Source: Dictyocoela muelleri
Taxonomy: Eukaryota > Microsporidia
Length of the DNA stretch: 22,298 nucleotides
Direction of reading: 5' to 3'
Assembly (NCBI GenBank): GCA_016256075.1
Contig: SDVU01000082.1
Span: 1-22,298 of the forward strand
How positions within the stretch are numbered: the stretch's first letter is position 1; every line of letters starts with the position of its first letter. Made by a program: the position numbers and the translations under genes. Under the pieces are notes generated by a model. That model had not been told where the DNA came from. It made no database searches and saw only the letters and a list, made by a program, of their open reading frames with translations. Positions 9,190-18,648 of the stretch are shown here, piece by piece.

Positions 9190-10540
9190 AAGGCTATGAA
9201 AGATCATATATTATTAAAAAATATAATATTTTTGTTTCTGTTGCAAGATATATTCTCACAAATGTTCGTGAGCTTATAAATATAGAAGAAGAATTTAATA
9301 TCTGATAGTTCGAATTATCTTCAACTAATAGAAAATTTGAGCAGATCGATACTTATTTTCTTCAAAATTATAGGTCATTAACAAATAAAAAAATAAATAT
9401 AACTAGATTAACTATAAATAATCTGGCAGATGAATTTTAAAAATCAAAAAAAATGACATAAAAGCTTTTTTTTGTGAAATCATTCATAAAAAGCCATACG
9501 TATGGTGTATAACTCTACATGGAGAGTCAGCAAGCGCAGATATAAAAGATATTGAGAAGTTTAAAGATATTTTAAACTCATTTTTAACGATATATGGTGT
9601 AGTGATATTTTCAATATCGATTAAACCTCGCTTTACATCAGAGCTATATTCAATAAGATCTATGTTTTTGACAAATATAAGAATAAAAAAAATAAAGTCT
9701 GAAAAAAACAAGAAAAACCCTTTATTAGGTGAGAATTTTTATAGTAAAAAGCTTATACATTTTTGGTAGAAATTAAAAAAATACCCTGAGCATTTAAAAA
9801 TATTGATGTTAAATAATGTAATCAGTAGATCAAATAAAAAAGCATGGTTAACATAAATTTTCTTGTATATATATATATATTTAAATATTTTGAATTGTAA
9901 AAATGATTAAATAAAAACGAAAATTTTCCTTTGCTTCTTAATAACTTTAGTATTCATGAAGTAAAAGACAAGACACATATAAAAGAGTTGTTCCTACAAA
10001 CAAATTATAGATCTATTATTCTACCACTAGATACAGGAATTGTTTATTCATTTAAATCAAAATTTAAAGGGTTCTTAAATAATTTTCAAATTTATAATGC
10101 ACTGGTAAATGATCTCGAATATGATTCAATTTAAAAAAAAATCAATATGTCAAACATTTTTACATGATTAAAAACATCGTTTGATGAAATATCTGTATAA
10201 ATTATCTTTAATTGTTGGTCAAAGACAAATGTTTTTACTAGAGAAAAAACATTGATGTATCAACAATAATTATAGAAGAAGACGAAAGCTCGTCGTAAAA
10301 TAGTACTGATTCTTTTGAAAAGTAATAAGTTAAAACAAAAAAATATTAAAATTTTATCAAGCCAGGATTTCCTAAAATCACTCCAACCAACTATTAATTT
10401 CTTGCAAGCTTATGGTTTAAAATTTGTTAAGTAAGCATTAGAACTACTTGATAAACTTACTGTTGAGTACTTAGAAAAACATCTAAATGGAAAAATTGAA
10501 TTCTGTCTTAGAAAAAATAAAAAATTATGTTAAAAAATAG
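9190..10540 (+). pseudogene. Tigger/pogo-like (DDE_1) transposase, broken
   Basis: Pieces appear in family order. A helical N-terminal part includes INNLADEFLKIKKNDIKAFF (about 9400-9475). The hallmark LHGESASADIKDIEKFKDIL after the CENP-B-type DNA-binding region lies at about 9511-9570. LLGENFYSKKLIHF follows at about 9722-9768 and AWLT at 9842. Next comes LLNNFSIHEV (about 9934-9963), where the family normally has a catalytic Asp in DNFSGH, and then IILPLDTGIVYSFKSKFKGF (10018-10077). A C-terminal part (10140-10235) and a LELLDKLTVEYLEKHL tail (about 10437-10490) close it. Several frame shifts, many stops, the Asp-to-Asn change and a TA microsatellite near 9864-9880 inside the gene show it is dead. 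It would have cut and pasted the element at TA sites. The open frame at 9931-10134 starts with TTG and is only a fragment. Confidence 0.82.
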
Positions 10541-10606
10541 GCTGTATTTTTCAAATTGTGGATCTTCTATAATATATCAATTTTTTTCAAACTGTTCGAG
10601 CTGTTT

Positions 10607-10674
10607 AATTTGACGATTTTTTCAATTTGGCAATTTTTTCAATTTGACAATTTTTTCAATTTGTCGGTTTTTTT
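10607..10674. repeat. 17-bp tandem repeat, 4 copies, subterminal in Tigger
   Basis: The units AATTTGACGATTTTTTC, AATTTGGCAATTTTTTC, AATTTGACAATTTTTTC and a diverged fourth run head to tail. They end 65 bp from the right terminus of the transposon. Subterminal arrays of this kind may be transposase-binding sites; that role is inferred. Confidence 0.85.
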
Positions 10675-10906
10675 TTGAACGTTCGTTTTTTTTTGGCCTA
10701 TTTTTACAGAAAACTGGTCAAATGAACCGAACACCACTGTAGTAATTTCTTTTTCAAAAATAATTAAATTAGATTTAAAATAATTAAAATTCTTTTTATT
10801 CTCTTTTAACAAAATCAAAAATTTTACGCTTAATTCATTAATATCAGACAAATTGATACTAGATTATTTTAGAAAATTTGATACTTCATACAATAAATTA
10901 TAATAC

Positions 10907-11204
10907 TGTTCTATTATAGAGTACTACTTTGGAAGCCATATAAAAGAGTTAGCTAGAAACTATATATTACATTCATGATTTATATGTTCTTATACTCTTG
11001 CAAAAGATTTTATATTATTCTAATATCTTCTATATGTATATTTTTTTAAATCTTCTTGAAGAAGAAGATTTAAAAAATATACATATAGAAGATATTAGAA
11101 TAATATAAAATCTTTTGCAAGAGTATAAGAACATATAAATCATAGTTGTAATATATAGTTTCTAGCTAACTCTTTTATATGGCTTCTAAAGTAGTACTCT
11201 ATAA
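10907..11204. repeat. Left terminal hairpin (~298 bp) of the Merlin element
   Basis: The arms pair almost perfectly around 11059 (AAATCTTCTT, GAAG, AAGAAGATTT). The outer part reads GAGTACTACTTTGGAAGCC on the left and the complement GGCTTCTAAAGTAGTACTC on the right. The bases 11205-11340 are A-rich low-complexity sequence built of AAAATC and AAATTT runs. Confidence 0.9.
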
Positions 11205-11394
11205 ATCAACAATTTTAACAAAATTTAAAAATTTAAAAAATTAAAATCAAAAAAAAATTAAAATCAAAAAAATTTGTTAAAATTTAAAAAAAATAAAAAA
11301 AAATTAAAATAATAAAGTAAAATAAAGAAAATTTAATAAAATACACCTATATGAGACCATATGAAAATTTGACGGTAATAGGGGTGCCATAACT

Positions 11395-12215
11395 TGGAAG
11401 ATATTTGAGATCAGAAAAAAAATCATTCGAAATTCTTTTACGACTTAATATTCTAAAGAATAAATCGAGATGTACAATTTGTTTTAGACAAATGAACATA
11501 TATCCGAGTTTGAATATATATTTATTGTAATAGACCCTGTCGAAATAAAGTTTCCAGAAGCATGGTAGTATTCTTATAAACACAAGGGTTAGTTTCATAT
11601 AATATATAGCAATACACATTATTATTTCCATAAAAATATAGTATTGAAAAACATGATGAGAGATTCAAAATTAAGTCGGATAATGATAGTGAAATTGAAA
11701 TATTAAATTGAAAATAAAATCAGATTTTATAATAAAAATAGTCGGTAAAAAATGGGGGTATAGGAAAAATAGTTGATGTTGGTGAGTAATTGATTGTATT
11801 CGATAAATATGTCAAGGGGAGATATCCAGAACAAACTTGGGTGTTTGGTATTGGGGAGAGAGACTGGAAAATGTTTCATTGAATAATTGAAGATAGAAAA
11901 AGAAATACACTTGAAGAAATAATCAAAAGTATTGTAAAGGAGAGCACTATAATTTGTACAGGTCAAGCTAAAATGTACTTTTATCTTGATGAGATTATTA
12001 TTCATTTTGATGCATGTCCTAAAAACAATTTTGTTGATCCTGATACCGGTTGTCATACTCAAACAATCAAGCGTTAATGGAACCATTTTTTAAAGAAAAC
12101 ATGTTGAGTATGAATCGCAAAGAAAAGACTAGAGGCATGTCGTGAAATATTTATTTTTTTAGAAATATGAAAAACATTGATTTTTATGAATTTATGAATA
12201 TTTTGAAATAAAATG
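11395..12215 (+). pseudogene. Merlin (ISXO2-like) transposase, broken
   Basis: The plus strand carries an N-terminal zinc-ribbon-like piece (KSRCTICFRQMNIYPS, about 11463-11510). After a poorly preserved stretch come VKGRYPEQTWVFGIGERDW (about 11809-11865), IIEDRKRNTLEEIIKSIVKE (11881-11942), and NNFVDPDTGCHTQTIK (about 12026-12073), where the family has VDPxTGxHTQxIE. The tail continues to KNIDFYEFMNILK (about 12173-12210). The EIDE block carrying the first Asp and the TDxW block carrying the second are both eroded, and there are several stops. It differs in wording from the Merlin copies at 475-2290 and 14094-14985, so it is a separate subfamily. Reading frames on the minus strand here are shadows. 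Confidence 0.78.
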
Positions 12216-12397
12216 CTTAGTTTTGGGTTTTCAATTTTTTTTTTAATTTATAAAAATATTAATAATTTTTAATATTATAAATTTATTTTTTTTAATTTTA
12301 AGATTTTGTTATATAAAACCTTTGATTTTCAGTTATTATAATTATAAAAATATAAATAAGTTATACGCACAAAATAAAAAATTCTAATTTTAAAAAA

Positions 12398-12676
12398 GTA
12401 TTTTAAAGCCATATAAAAGAGTTGACTTGAAACATACATTCATGATTCATATGTTCTTATACTCTTGCAAAATATTTCATATTTTTCTAATATCTAATTT
12501 ATTACTTTAACAAAAACGTTTTCCCACTCTGTGGGAAAAAGTTTTTGTTAAAATATAAATTAGATATTAGAAGAATATGAAATATTTTGCAAGAGTATAA
12601 GAACATATGAATCATGAATGTATGTTTCAAGTCACTCTTTTATATGGCTTCTAAAGTGGTACTCTATAATAGAACA
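12398..12676. repeat. Right terminal hairpin (~279 bp) of the Merlin element
   Basis: The arms pair around 12531 (TTTTCCCAC TCT GTGGGAAAA). The sequence AGCCATATAAAAGAGTTGAC on the left is complementary to the right arm near 12628-12648. It shares its outer third with the hairpin at 10907-11204, while the inner third is different. So the two hairpins have a common outer region and unlike tips. Confidence 0.9.
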
Positions 12677-13611
12677 TAACCCAAATTATATAATCAATAT
12701 AAAATAAATTTCGATTTTTTTTAATTAAATAAGAAAAAAATAAAAAGTATTGTAGTTTTTATATATTTAAAAATATTTAATATTTATTTTTTATTGATTA
12801 ATTTTTTGATATCAAAGAAACCTTATACAACTTTTAAATTTTATTAGAAAAAAATTTAGTTTCCATAATGTAGATATTTATTGATAACTATGAAACAATA
12901 TTTACTTAGTTCGAATCTTTATAATGACATTTTTATTAAATAATGAAAATGTCGCTTCACGCACATATGTCGCGTGCTTAGCGCACGATATAAGACATCT
13001 GCGATAAAGTCAATGATTGTAAAAATGTATAAAAAAATAAAACTATGATTCCATCATGTTAAGATGTAGTCTATTAAGAATGGCTCTAAACTCTCGAAAT
13101 GTAAAACTTCAAATATTAAAGTCTTTAAAGATTTTAATTAATCCAAATATAACGAATTTTAAAGAAAAAATAAAACATCGGGTTAAAAAATTACTTTCCG
13201 AACACATCCTTATCTTCTTAATAATTTCCTGGATATAGAGACTATTTTTTTCTCTTGGTATTTTTTTATATATTATCTAGAATAAATAAAAAATAAAACT
13301 GATTTTTTCCTCATAACTGTACTTATGTGGATTATTTTTAATTTGGGGCTGTGAAGGTCTTAAAAGCTAAATAAAACAGAAAATTAAAAATTTTTAAGTA
13401 TATCGCGATTTTCATAGACATTTTGATTATAAAAATCAGATGAAAAATAATAGAATTTTAATGTTATTTCATGCATCGAATCATCAGTAGACCTGATTCT
13501 CGTAATCCGCGTTTTCCGCAGAATGCGGAAAATCCTTAGTTTCGCATAGAAATAAAATAACTTATAATGAAAATGGATCGAATAAATTTAAAAGATAATT
13601 TAATAATTAGC
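12677..13611. other. Gap: no recognisable gene; two small hairpins
   Basis: The sequence is AT-rich. A CG-containing small hairpin lies at 12973-12987 (CGTGC / GCACG). An open frame at 13056-13238 could encode 60 residues (start MLRCSLLRMALNSRNVKL) rich in Leu, Ile and Lys, but it matches nothing I know and may be chance. A strong 9-bp stem with a 3-base loop (TTTTCCGCA gaa TGCGGAAAA) lies at 13512-13532. No tRNA or rRNA signature was seen. Confidence 0.5.
13512..13532. repeat. Perfect 9-bp stem hairpin
   Basis: TTTTCCGCA, GAA, TGCGGAAAA. It is GC-richer than its surroundings and stands 80 bp upstream of a FLYWCH remnant. It could be a relic of a transposon end; the function is unknown. Confidence 0.8.
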
Positions 13612-13770
13612 AATAGAGGTGGTGAAAAAATCCCCTGTAATTGATATTTTTATAACAAATCGACACTCTCTAAAGAAATTTTTGTATGGCGATGTAAAAA
13701 AAGCTGTAGGGACATGTTTCATACTGACATGAAATATTGGCTTTTAAAAGCACATTCTAGGATCATATAG
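13612..13770 (+). pseudogene. FLYWCH-type zinc-finger remnant (MULE-like)
   Basis: One frame from 13612 to a TAG at 13768-13770 reads GGEKIPC, a stop, then YFYNKSTLSKEIFVWRCKKS, CRDMFHTD and WLLKAHS. The pattern W-x-C-x4-C followed by H and a later H, after an aromatic-rich N-terminal part, is that of FLYWCH/MULE N-terminal zinc fingers, which bind DNA in Mutator-like transposases. Only this finger is visible; the MULE catalytic part is not found in the next 250 bases (13771-14017 is empty). A comparable but better kept finger starts at 21944. It is likely a truncated transposon relic. Confidence 0.55.
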
Positions 13771-14017
13771 CTGAATAAGTCAAGTTTGCTTATTTATTGT
13801 ATATGAATAATCTTAAAATTGAGGAAATTAAGGGCAACGAATCTGGGGTGATATAATATGTAATACATTGAAAAAAAATTGTTTTTAAAGCAATTTTTGT
13901 CTTTTTAATAATTATGCAATAGACATGTAACAAGGTATAGGAAGGAAATAACTTTGGTTTTATTGAAGATTATGATATCCCCATAGAGATGCAAAAAACT
14001 TTTATAGCGAAGACTTC

Positions 14018-14064
14018 GGACCATGTCGATCTTTCCCTCCGGCGGGGGGAAAGATCGACATAGT
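14018..14064. repeat. Left terminal hairpin of the Merlin element
   Basis: ATGTCGATCTTTCCC and GGGGAAAGATCGACAT pair around a short GC-rich loop (CTCCGGCGG-like, about 14037-14045). The GC content is in sharp contrast to the surroundings. Confidence 0.9.
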
Positions 14065-14093
14065 GGCAAAATTCAAAAAAATAAAATATCCTT

Positions 14094-14985
14094 ATGACAG
14101 ACGAAAATAATATATTAAATTTTATTCAAGCATCAAACAATGATGAAATGCTAAGATTTTTATTTGAAAAGAAACTAATCAAGATGTCATGAAATGTAAA
14201 AATTGCTACAATTTAATGTTGTTAAAGAAAACAAAAGACAATGACATTAAATATAATTGGAGATGCTAAACTATAATTGTAGTAAATATCAGACAACAGT
14301 GTCGGTGTTTCGCAATAGTTTTTTCGGAAATTTTCACATAAGTCCTCGAAAGTCTCTGCAAATTCTTTTTTATCTGAGCAAAGGTCTTGCAACGATCCAA
14401 ATATCGTCAATAATGAAAGTTCACAGAGAAATAATAGGAAATTTCAAAGCCAAAATAATTTCTTTGATTCAGCAATATTTCCGAAAAATCCGATTCTTTT
14501 AGGTGGCCAAGGAGTAGTTGTTAATGTGTATGAAACTATGTTGAATCATAAAGTAAAATCCCACAGAAGCCGGTCTTTTAGAACTCAATAATGGACGTTG
14601 ACAATTGTGGATACAAGTTATAAGCCATCAAAAGGGTATGCACAACTCATTGAAAAACGGGATTCATCAACAATTATACTATAATATTGAGGGTTTTTTG
14701 CCCTGGAACGATTATTTATACTGATGAATGGTTATCCTACAATAATTTAAGCAATTTACCTGAATACACACACCATTAAATTGCTCATAAATATCATTTT
14801 GCTGATCCCGCTCCAGGTATTCATACCCAAAATTTTGAGAGCTTTAATAATATTTTAAAAAATTTATAAAACAACAAAATGTATGCAGAGAAGAAGACAG
14901 AGAAAAATTGATCAGTTTTTTTCTTTTCTTGGATTTATTTAAAAAGGAAACATTTGCTAAAATTTTGAAATTAATTAAAATATAA
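14094..14985 (+). pseudogene. Merlin (ISXO2-like) transposase, broken but readable end to end
   Basis: The likely original start is ATG 14094 (MTDENNILNFIQASNNDEML), 30 bp after the left terminus. A zinc ribbon follows: CKNC (about 14192), then WRC and NYNC (about 14260-14283). The frame at 14257-14502 gives SVFRNSFFGNFHISPRKSLQ, the helical linker. VVVNVYETMLNHKVKSH (about 14515-14562) corresponds to the first catalytic block, but the usual Asp (VEIDET) is changed. YTDEWLSYNN (about 14720-14750) keeps the second Asp, and GIHTQNFESFNNILK (about 14816-14860) keeps the third acidic residue. A C-terminal tail runs to about 14985. At least three frame changes and several stops inactivate it. It is the most complete Merlin gene in the window. 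Confidence 0.85.
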
Positions 14986-15123
14986 ATTCTTTATCTTTTC
15001 GTATTAATTTTTAGATTTTATAAAAACATCTGATGTTAATTTACCTTTAATAAAAAATATGATTTTTTCAAATTAATAGATCCTAAAATCAAATCATTTA
15101 AAAATTTTTATTTTTTTAATTTT

Positions 15124-15176
15124 ACGGGGGGAAGATCGACATGGTCTAATTACGGGGGGAAAGATCGACATGGTCC
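15124..15176. repeat. Right terminus: two direct copies of the Merlin terminal motif
   Basis: ACGGGGGGAAGATCGACATG and ACGGGGGGAAAGATCGACAT recur about 29 bp apart, each followed by TGGTC. The outer copy is the true end. Together with the left hairpin this gives the pattern motif, complement ... complement, complement. Confidence 0.9.
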
Positions 15177-15189
15177 AAGATTTTGAGTT

Positions 15190-15660
15190 TATTTATTAAT
15201 ATTACAAAAAAAATAGTAGAATTAACTACTAAATTAAAACATACAACAGGGCTTTCTGAAAACTATTTTAATATATTTCAGAAAACTTTTATCAAGGTTT
15301 AAATTCCTCTACAAAAGTTTAACTTGTTAAACAAACTATAAATTCAACAAAAAAAATAAAAGATCACATTAAAGAAATTGAAAGAACAATTATAAACTTA
15401 TCAAGAGAAAAAAATCTGCAATATATCTGCAATTTTCTCAAAATAGCATGCAAAATAAAAATAATCCATATTGCAAGTACCATAAAACAAACTCACGGAG
15501 TACCGAGAATTACAAATTTTTGTCTAATAAAAATAAAGATTTCAACATAAATGATAAAAAGAGTTTGGTAATTAGAGAACCCGAAACTATTTTATAATTA
15601 CTTCAAAAAAATGGAAATTTTAAAATATTAACGTAAAAATGGCTATAAAAACTGATACAA
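15190..15660 (+). pseudogene. gag tail / protease remnant of the older gypsy fossil
   Basis: The clearest piece is CKYHKTNSRSTENYKF (about 15472-15520). It is related to the Cys-His-His-Cys Gag knuckle of the other gypsy element (CKYHNTNSHDLSEC), though decayed. Lys/Asn-rich sequence follows, and a very weak protease-like stretch (NGNFKI... KTDTT) lies at about 15610-15662. Only fragments remain. Confidence 0.5.
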
Positions 15661-15957
15661 CATAAATTACGTAAATGAATAATTTGTAAAAATGAATAAT
15701 TTGCCTACTTTCGAAAGTAAACCAAATAAGATTATATATAGTAATAAAGGATCTAATTATATAACTCAATATACGGAATTATGACAAATACCATATAAAA
15801 TAAACAAATGTATCTACTTACAAAATTTTAAATTGTTAAAAATTTATCAGAAGATATAATTCTTGGAAATACTTTTTTGAAAAATAATAATACTGTAATA
15901 AATTTTATAAAAACTCAATATTTATTAACAATATTAAATTTAATATAAAAACTAATA

Positions 15958-17100
15958 ATGATAAAAAAAAATGGAATAATTCACAAGATTATCAACTTTT
16001 ATGTAAAAAATGATACAAATATTTTTAAAATTGCCAGAGAACTCTTACCTTCTGATATAGAAGATATCTTACAAAAAGGTCAAAAAAAAAATCCCGAGTT
16101 AGGAAATTTACAATCTATTGGCCTTAAAATCACTTTAAAAGATGGAATACAAATATCATCAAAACCATACCCTATTGCACATAAACTTAATCAGTAAGTA
16201 AAAGAAGAAATAAATAAATTGATAAGATTAAAAGTTATTCGAAAAAGCAATTCATTATATGCATAACCAGCTTTTCCAATACTTAAGAAAAACGGTACAA
16301 TTAAACTCGTTATTTATTGCAGAAAATTAAATAAAAAAACTGTCAAATTTTCTTTCCCTTTTCCAAATATACAAGATCAATTACACACATTAAAACCAGC
16401 AAAGCCATTTTTCAGACATATCATAACATGGGGTACTATAAAATCCCAATATTATAAATACATACATAAACAGCATTTGTATTACAATGGGGGCATTTTG
16501 AATATCTCATAACGCCATTTAAACTAGCAAACGCTCAAAGAGAATTATAAATGTATGAGTGATCTATTTTCAGATTTAGAATTCGTAAAAATATTTTTAG
16601 ATGATATATTAATATTTTCTGAAAATATAGAACTTCATAAAAAACATCTAAATAATATTCTTGAAATTCTAAATAATGTATGTGCTTCAATTAATTTCAA
16701 TGAATCTTACTTTTGGCCAGAAAAAGTTATATACATTAGTAATATTATTTAAAATATGAAATAAAACCAGTTATTTCTAGAATTGAAAAATTAAAAATTT
16801 AGATCTTGACCGTTTTTTCCCCATGGGGAAAAAAACGGGATATAAAAAAATTTACAATATATTTTAATATAAAAATGGGGAAAAAACGGCCTAAAACCAT
16901 AATGTGGGAAAAAACGGTCAAGATCCGAAAATTTTCAATAGACCAAAATATTATAAGTAAGTAATGCAATTAGTGTGATTCATAAACTGGTCCCGTTCTT
17001 ACATAGAAAATTTTTCACAAAAAATATCACCCATTACACAAAAATAATCGCAAAAAAATTCATTTTAAATGTGATGATATTGATACAAAATTCTCGGTAA
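15958..17100 (+). pseudogene. Reverse transcriptase remnant of the older gypsy fossil
   Basis: The linker before RT (15958-16197) includes GLKITLKDGIQISSKPYPIA. RT blocks follow: PAFPILKKNGTIKLVIYCRK (about 16270-16328), LNKKTVKFSFPFPNIQDQL (about 16329-16385), a palm stretch to about 16540, VKIFLDDILIFSENIELHKK (about 16585-16645, with FLDD as catalytic motif) and a following FNESYFWPEKV. After the 126-bp MITE at 16801-16926 a thumb-like INWSRSYIENFSQKISPIT is visible at about 16984-17040. This matches the Ty3/gypsy RT order. It is broken throughout. Confidence 0.78.
16801..16926. mobile_element. 126-bp MITE inside the gypsy RT, 8-bp target duplication
   Basis: The ends are AGATCTTGACCGTTTTTTCC and, inverted, GGAAAAAACGGTCAAGATCC (with one extra base). 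The flanks are AAAAATTT (16793-16800) and GAAAATTT (16927-16934), 7 of 8 equal. The left terminus is a hairpin (CCGTTTTTTCCCCA / TGGGGAAAAAAACGG). The right side has two direct copies of GGGAAAAAACGG (about 16878-16889 and 16905-16916). This is the same terminus plan as the Merlin element at 14018-15176, with a different motif, so a Merlin-mobilised origin is likely. Confidence 0.8.
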
Positions 17101-17123
17101 TATTTATGGAGATATTAAAACTC

Positions 17124-17930
17124 GGTACTGATTCCCATTTGACCCGGAATTAGACTCCAAAAAGACGACCAAAAAATGATATAAACATGTTTTAAAAACA
17201 ATATTGAGCTAATATCAGCGAAAATCGGGTCTTTAAGAAAAAAATATATTGAAATTTCTATTTTGTTAAAATACGTTTAATAAAAAATAAATATGTTTTT
17301 TTTCTTATAAACTTAGTTTTCACTAATATTACTTTGATATCTTTTTAAAACATTTTTTCATTATTTTTTTTACTCCTTTTGAGGGTAAATAGGGTAAATA
17401 AAAATAAAAAATCAATAGAATACTACTTTTAAAGTTTATTTTTAAACAGATTTTTTAGACCTTTACTCTTCCTTATGATATTATATCTTTGTAGACATGT
17501 CATCCAGTGTATTTTATAAATATTAATAACACAAATTCATTACCTATTATTTTATTTATATTTTTTAGAGGCTTTTACAAGAACGTACAAAATGAAAATA
17601 GTTATGCCGGCAAAAATAGTTTTTACCTACCTTTCTCAGAATTAGACCCCAAAAGACAATGAAAAAATAAAAGATAATGTGTTTTGAAACGATCTTGATG
17701 TTGTATTCGCGAAAGTCGATAATTCGATAATTTTTATTCCTAAAAAAGAAAATATACACTCGTAAAATCCTCGAATTTTTGTCGTGAATATTTTCTTTTT
17801 AATAATTTTTAAATTTTAAATACCTGATTTTCGCTAATAACACATCGAGATCGTTTCAAAAATATTTTTTTATTCTTTTTTGATTGTCTTTTTTGGGTTT
17901 AATTCTGGGTCAAAAAGGAGACTTAGTACC
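17124..17930. mobile_element. Family H copy 2: 807-bp hairpin-ended repeat inside the gypsy fossil
   Basis: The ends are GGTACTGATTCC and GACTTAGTACC, inverted. The flanks are TAAAACTC (17116-17123) and TAAAGCAC (17931-17938), 6 of 8 equal, suggesting an 8-bp target duplication. The internal layout is A (17124-17290), A' (about 17295-17395), core (about 17400-17625), A (about 17630-17760), A' (about 17785-17930). Each end is thus an imperfect hairpin, and the core is in reverse orientation to copy 1 at 7375-8787. Without its nested insert, copy 1 has the same length. No gene is seen, and minus-strand frames here are shadows. Confidence 0.8.
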
Positions 17931-17939
17931 TAAAGCACA

Positions 17940-18260
17940 TAAGCCTTTTTCATTTCTTTATCTTAAAAAAACTATTTGAAATAACGATAGACGCATCTGA
18001 CATAGGCCTCGGTTATTCAACTACTCAAAATAACAAAATCATTCGTCCTTAAGCTAATAAACTCACCAAAACTAGAGAAAATATACTGTAATAGAAAAGG
18101 AATTATTAGCTATAATTAATACACGTATTTATTTCAAAAATATATTATTTAACTAAAAAATATTATTTCACACATATAACAAAAATCTTATATTTGATAC
18201 TGATGCGAGTAAGAGAAGAGTACATATATGGAAATAACCTTTTAGGCATTTGATTACTTA
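17940..18260 (+). pseudogene. RNase H remnant of the older gypsy fossil
   Basis: LFEITIDASDIGLGYSTTQN (about 17970-18030) is the first RNase H block with its catalytic Asp region. It is followed by a piece resembling VIEKELLAIINTRIYFKNIL (about 18090-18150) and FDTDAS (about 18194-18212). The domain continues after the inserted twin-hairpin element, at 18950-19205, where IATDQISR-like wording (about 18978-19000) resembles the end of gypsy RNase H. Broken. Confidence 0.72.
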
Positions 18261-18268
18261 CTTCTTCG

Positions 18269-18543
18269 GTTCAAAGTGCTAATAGTGTCTCCATTTTAGG
18301 GTCTTTATTTTTAATTTCCCCACTTCTGTTTCAAATGTCGGAGCGTAGATTTTTTTTTGAAAAACAAGCAAAATCATTAAGAAGAAGATACAATTACAAT
18401 TAAATACATCACACACCTTCGGCGTGTGATGTTGTTGTATGTAATTTTATCTTTTTCTTAATGATTTTACTTGTTTTTCAAAAAAAAATTTACGCTCCGA
18501 CATTTAAAACAGAGGTGGAAAAATTAAAAATAAAGACCCTCAA
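18269..18543. repeat. Left hairpin of the twin-hairpin element
   Basis: The arms pair around 18420 with the loop tip CATCACACACC TTCGG CGTGTGATG. The long arms include GGGTCTTTATTTTTAATT and its complement, and GTCGGAGCGTA with TACGCTCCGAC. The inner arm stops about 30 bp short of the full terminal sequence. Confidence 0.9.
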
Positions 18544-18648
18544 TCTGATATTATTAAAATTAAGCAAAAAATCAGAGAAAAAGAATTAAAAAAGATAAAC
18601 ATGCAAAAAAAATGTATATCTAAGAAATTGAATATAATTTACTATCGA

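Larger units (their letters stand above)
8831..10739 (+). mobile_element. Tigger/pogo-type DNA transposon, decayed
   Basis: The right end is ...CGAACACCACTG (to 10739) followed by TA (10740-10741), the usual Tigger/pogo configuration. In complement it starts CAGTGGTGTTCGG and continues through TGACCAGTTTTCTGTAAAAA. The left end at 8831 starts CAGTTGTGGTAC and aligns loosely with it over about 50 bp. The TA expected before it is not preserved. The 1.9-kb span and the internal transposase pseudogene fit the family. The stretch 8890-9180 is AT-rich with long T and A runs and no gene. Confidence 0.65.
10907..12676 (+). mobile_element. Merlin element with a long hairpin at each end
   Basis: The outermost ends are inverted copies: TGTTCTATTATAGAGTAC at 10907 and its complement ending at 12676, continuing through a shared AAGCCATATAAAAGAG. 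Between them is a Merlin transposase pseudogene (11395-12215). Each end is not a simple terminal repeat but a hairpin of 275-300 bp whose inner arm repeats the terminal sequence. The outer 18 bp occur only at the two outer ends, not at the inner hairpin ends, which argues for one element rather than two neighbouring MITEs. A clear target duplication was not found. Confidence 0.6.
14018..15176 (+). mobile_element. Merlin element with both termini and a degraded 8-bp target duplication
   Basis: The left end starts GGACCATGTCGATCTTTCCC and the right end is its inverted copy ending at 15176. The flanks are AAGACTTC (14010-14017) and AAGATTTT (15177-15184), 6 of 8 bases equal, fitting the 8-9 bp duplication of Merlin. 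The left terminus is a hairpin: the motif and its complement lie back to back at 14018-14064. The right terminus has two direct copies of the motif (15124-15146 and 15153-15176). The transposase pseudogene fills 14094-14985. The region 14986-15123 is AT-rich non-coding. Confidence 0.82.

Noticed and set aside
9484-9711. Minus-strand 75-residue frame
   Set aside because: The plus strand carries the GESAS region of the Tigger transposase here, so the minus frame is a shadow.
10639-10851. Minus-strand 70-residue frame at the Tigger right end
   Set aside because: It spans the transposon terminus and its low-complexity subterminal DNA. The lysine-rich protein reflects poly-T tracts.
11347-12086. 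Two minus-strand frames of 94 and 119 residues
   Set aside because: They lie opposite a Merlin transposase pseudogene whose motifs are clear on the plus strand.
13056-13238. Possible small gene of 60 residues
   Set aside because: It is near the length expected by chance in AT-rich DNA, has no recognisable motif and no supporting neighbour. It is mentioned only within the gap entry.
14222-14410. Minus-strand 62-residue frame
   Set aside because: It overlaps the plus-strand Merlin zinc-ribbon and linker.
17565-17759. Minus-strand 64-residue aromatic-rich frame
   Set aside because: It lies within family H copy 2 and crosses the boundary between core and A block, so it is not coding.
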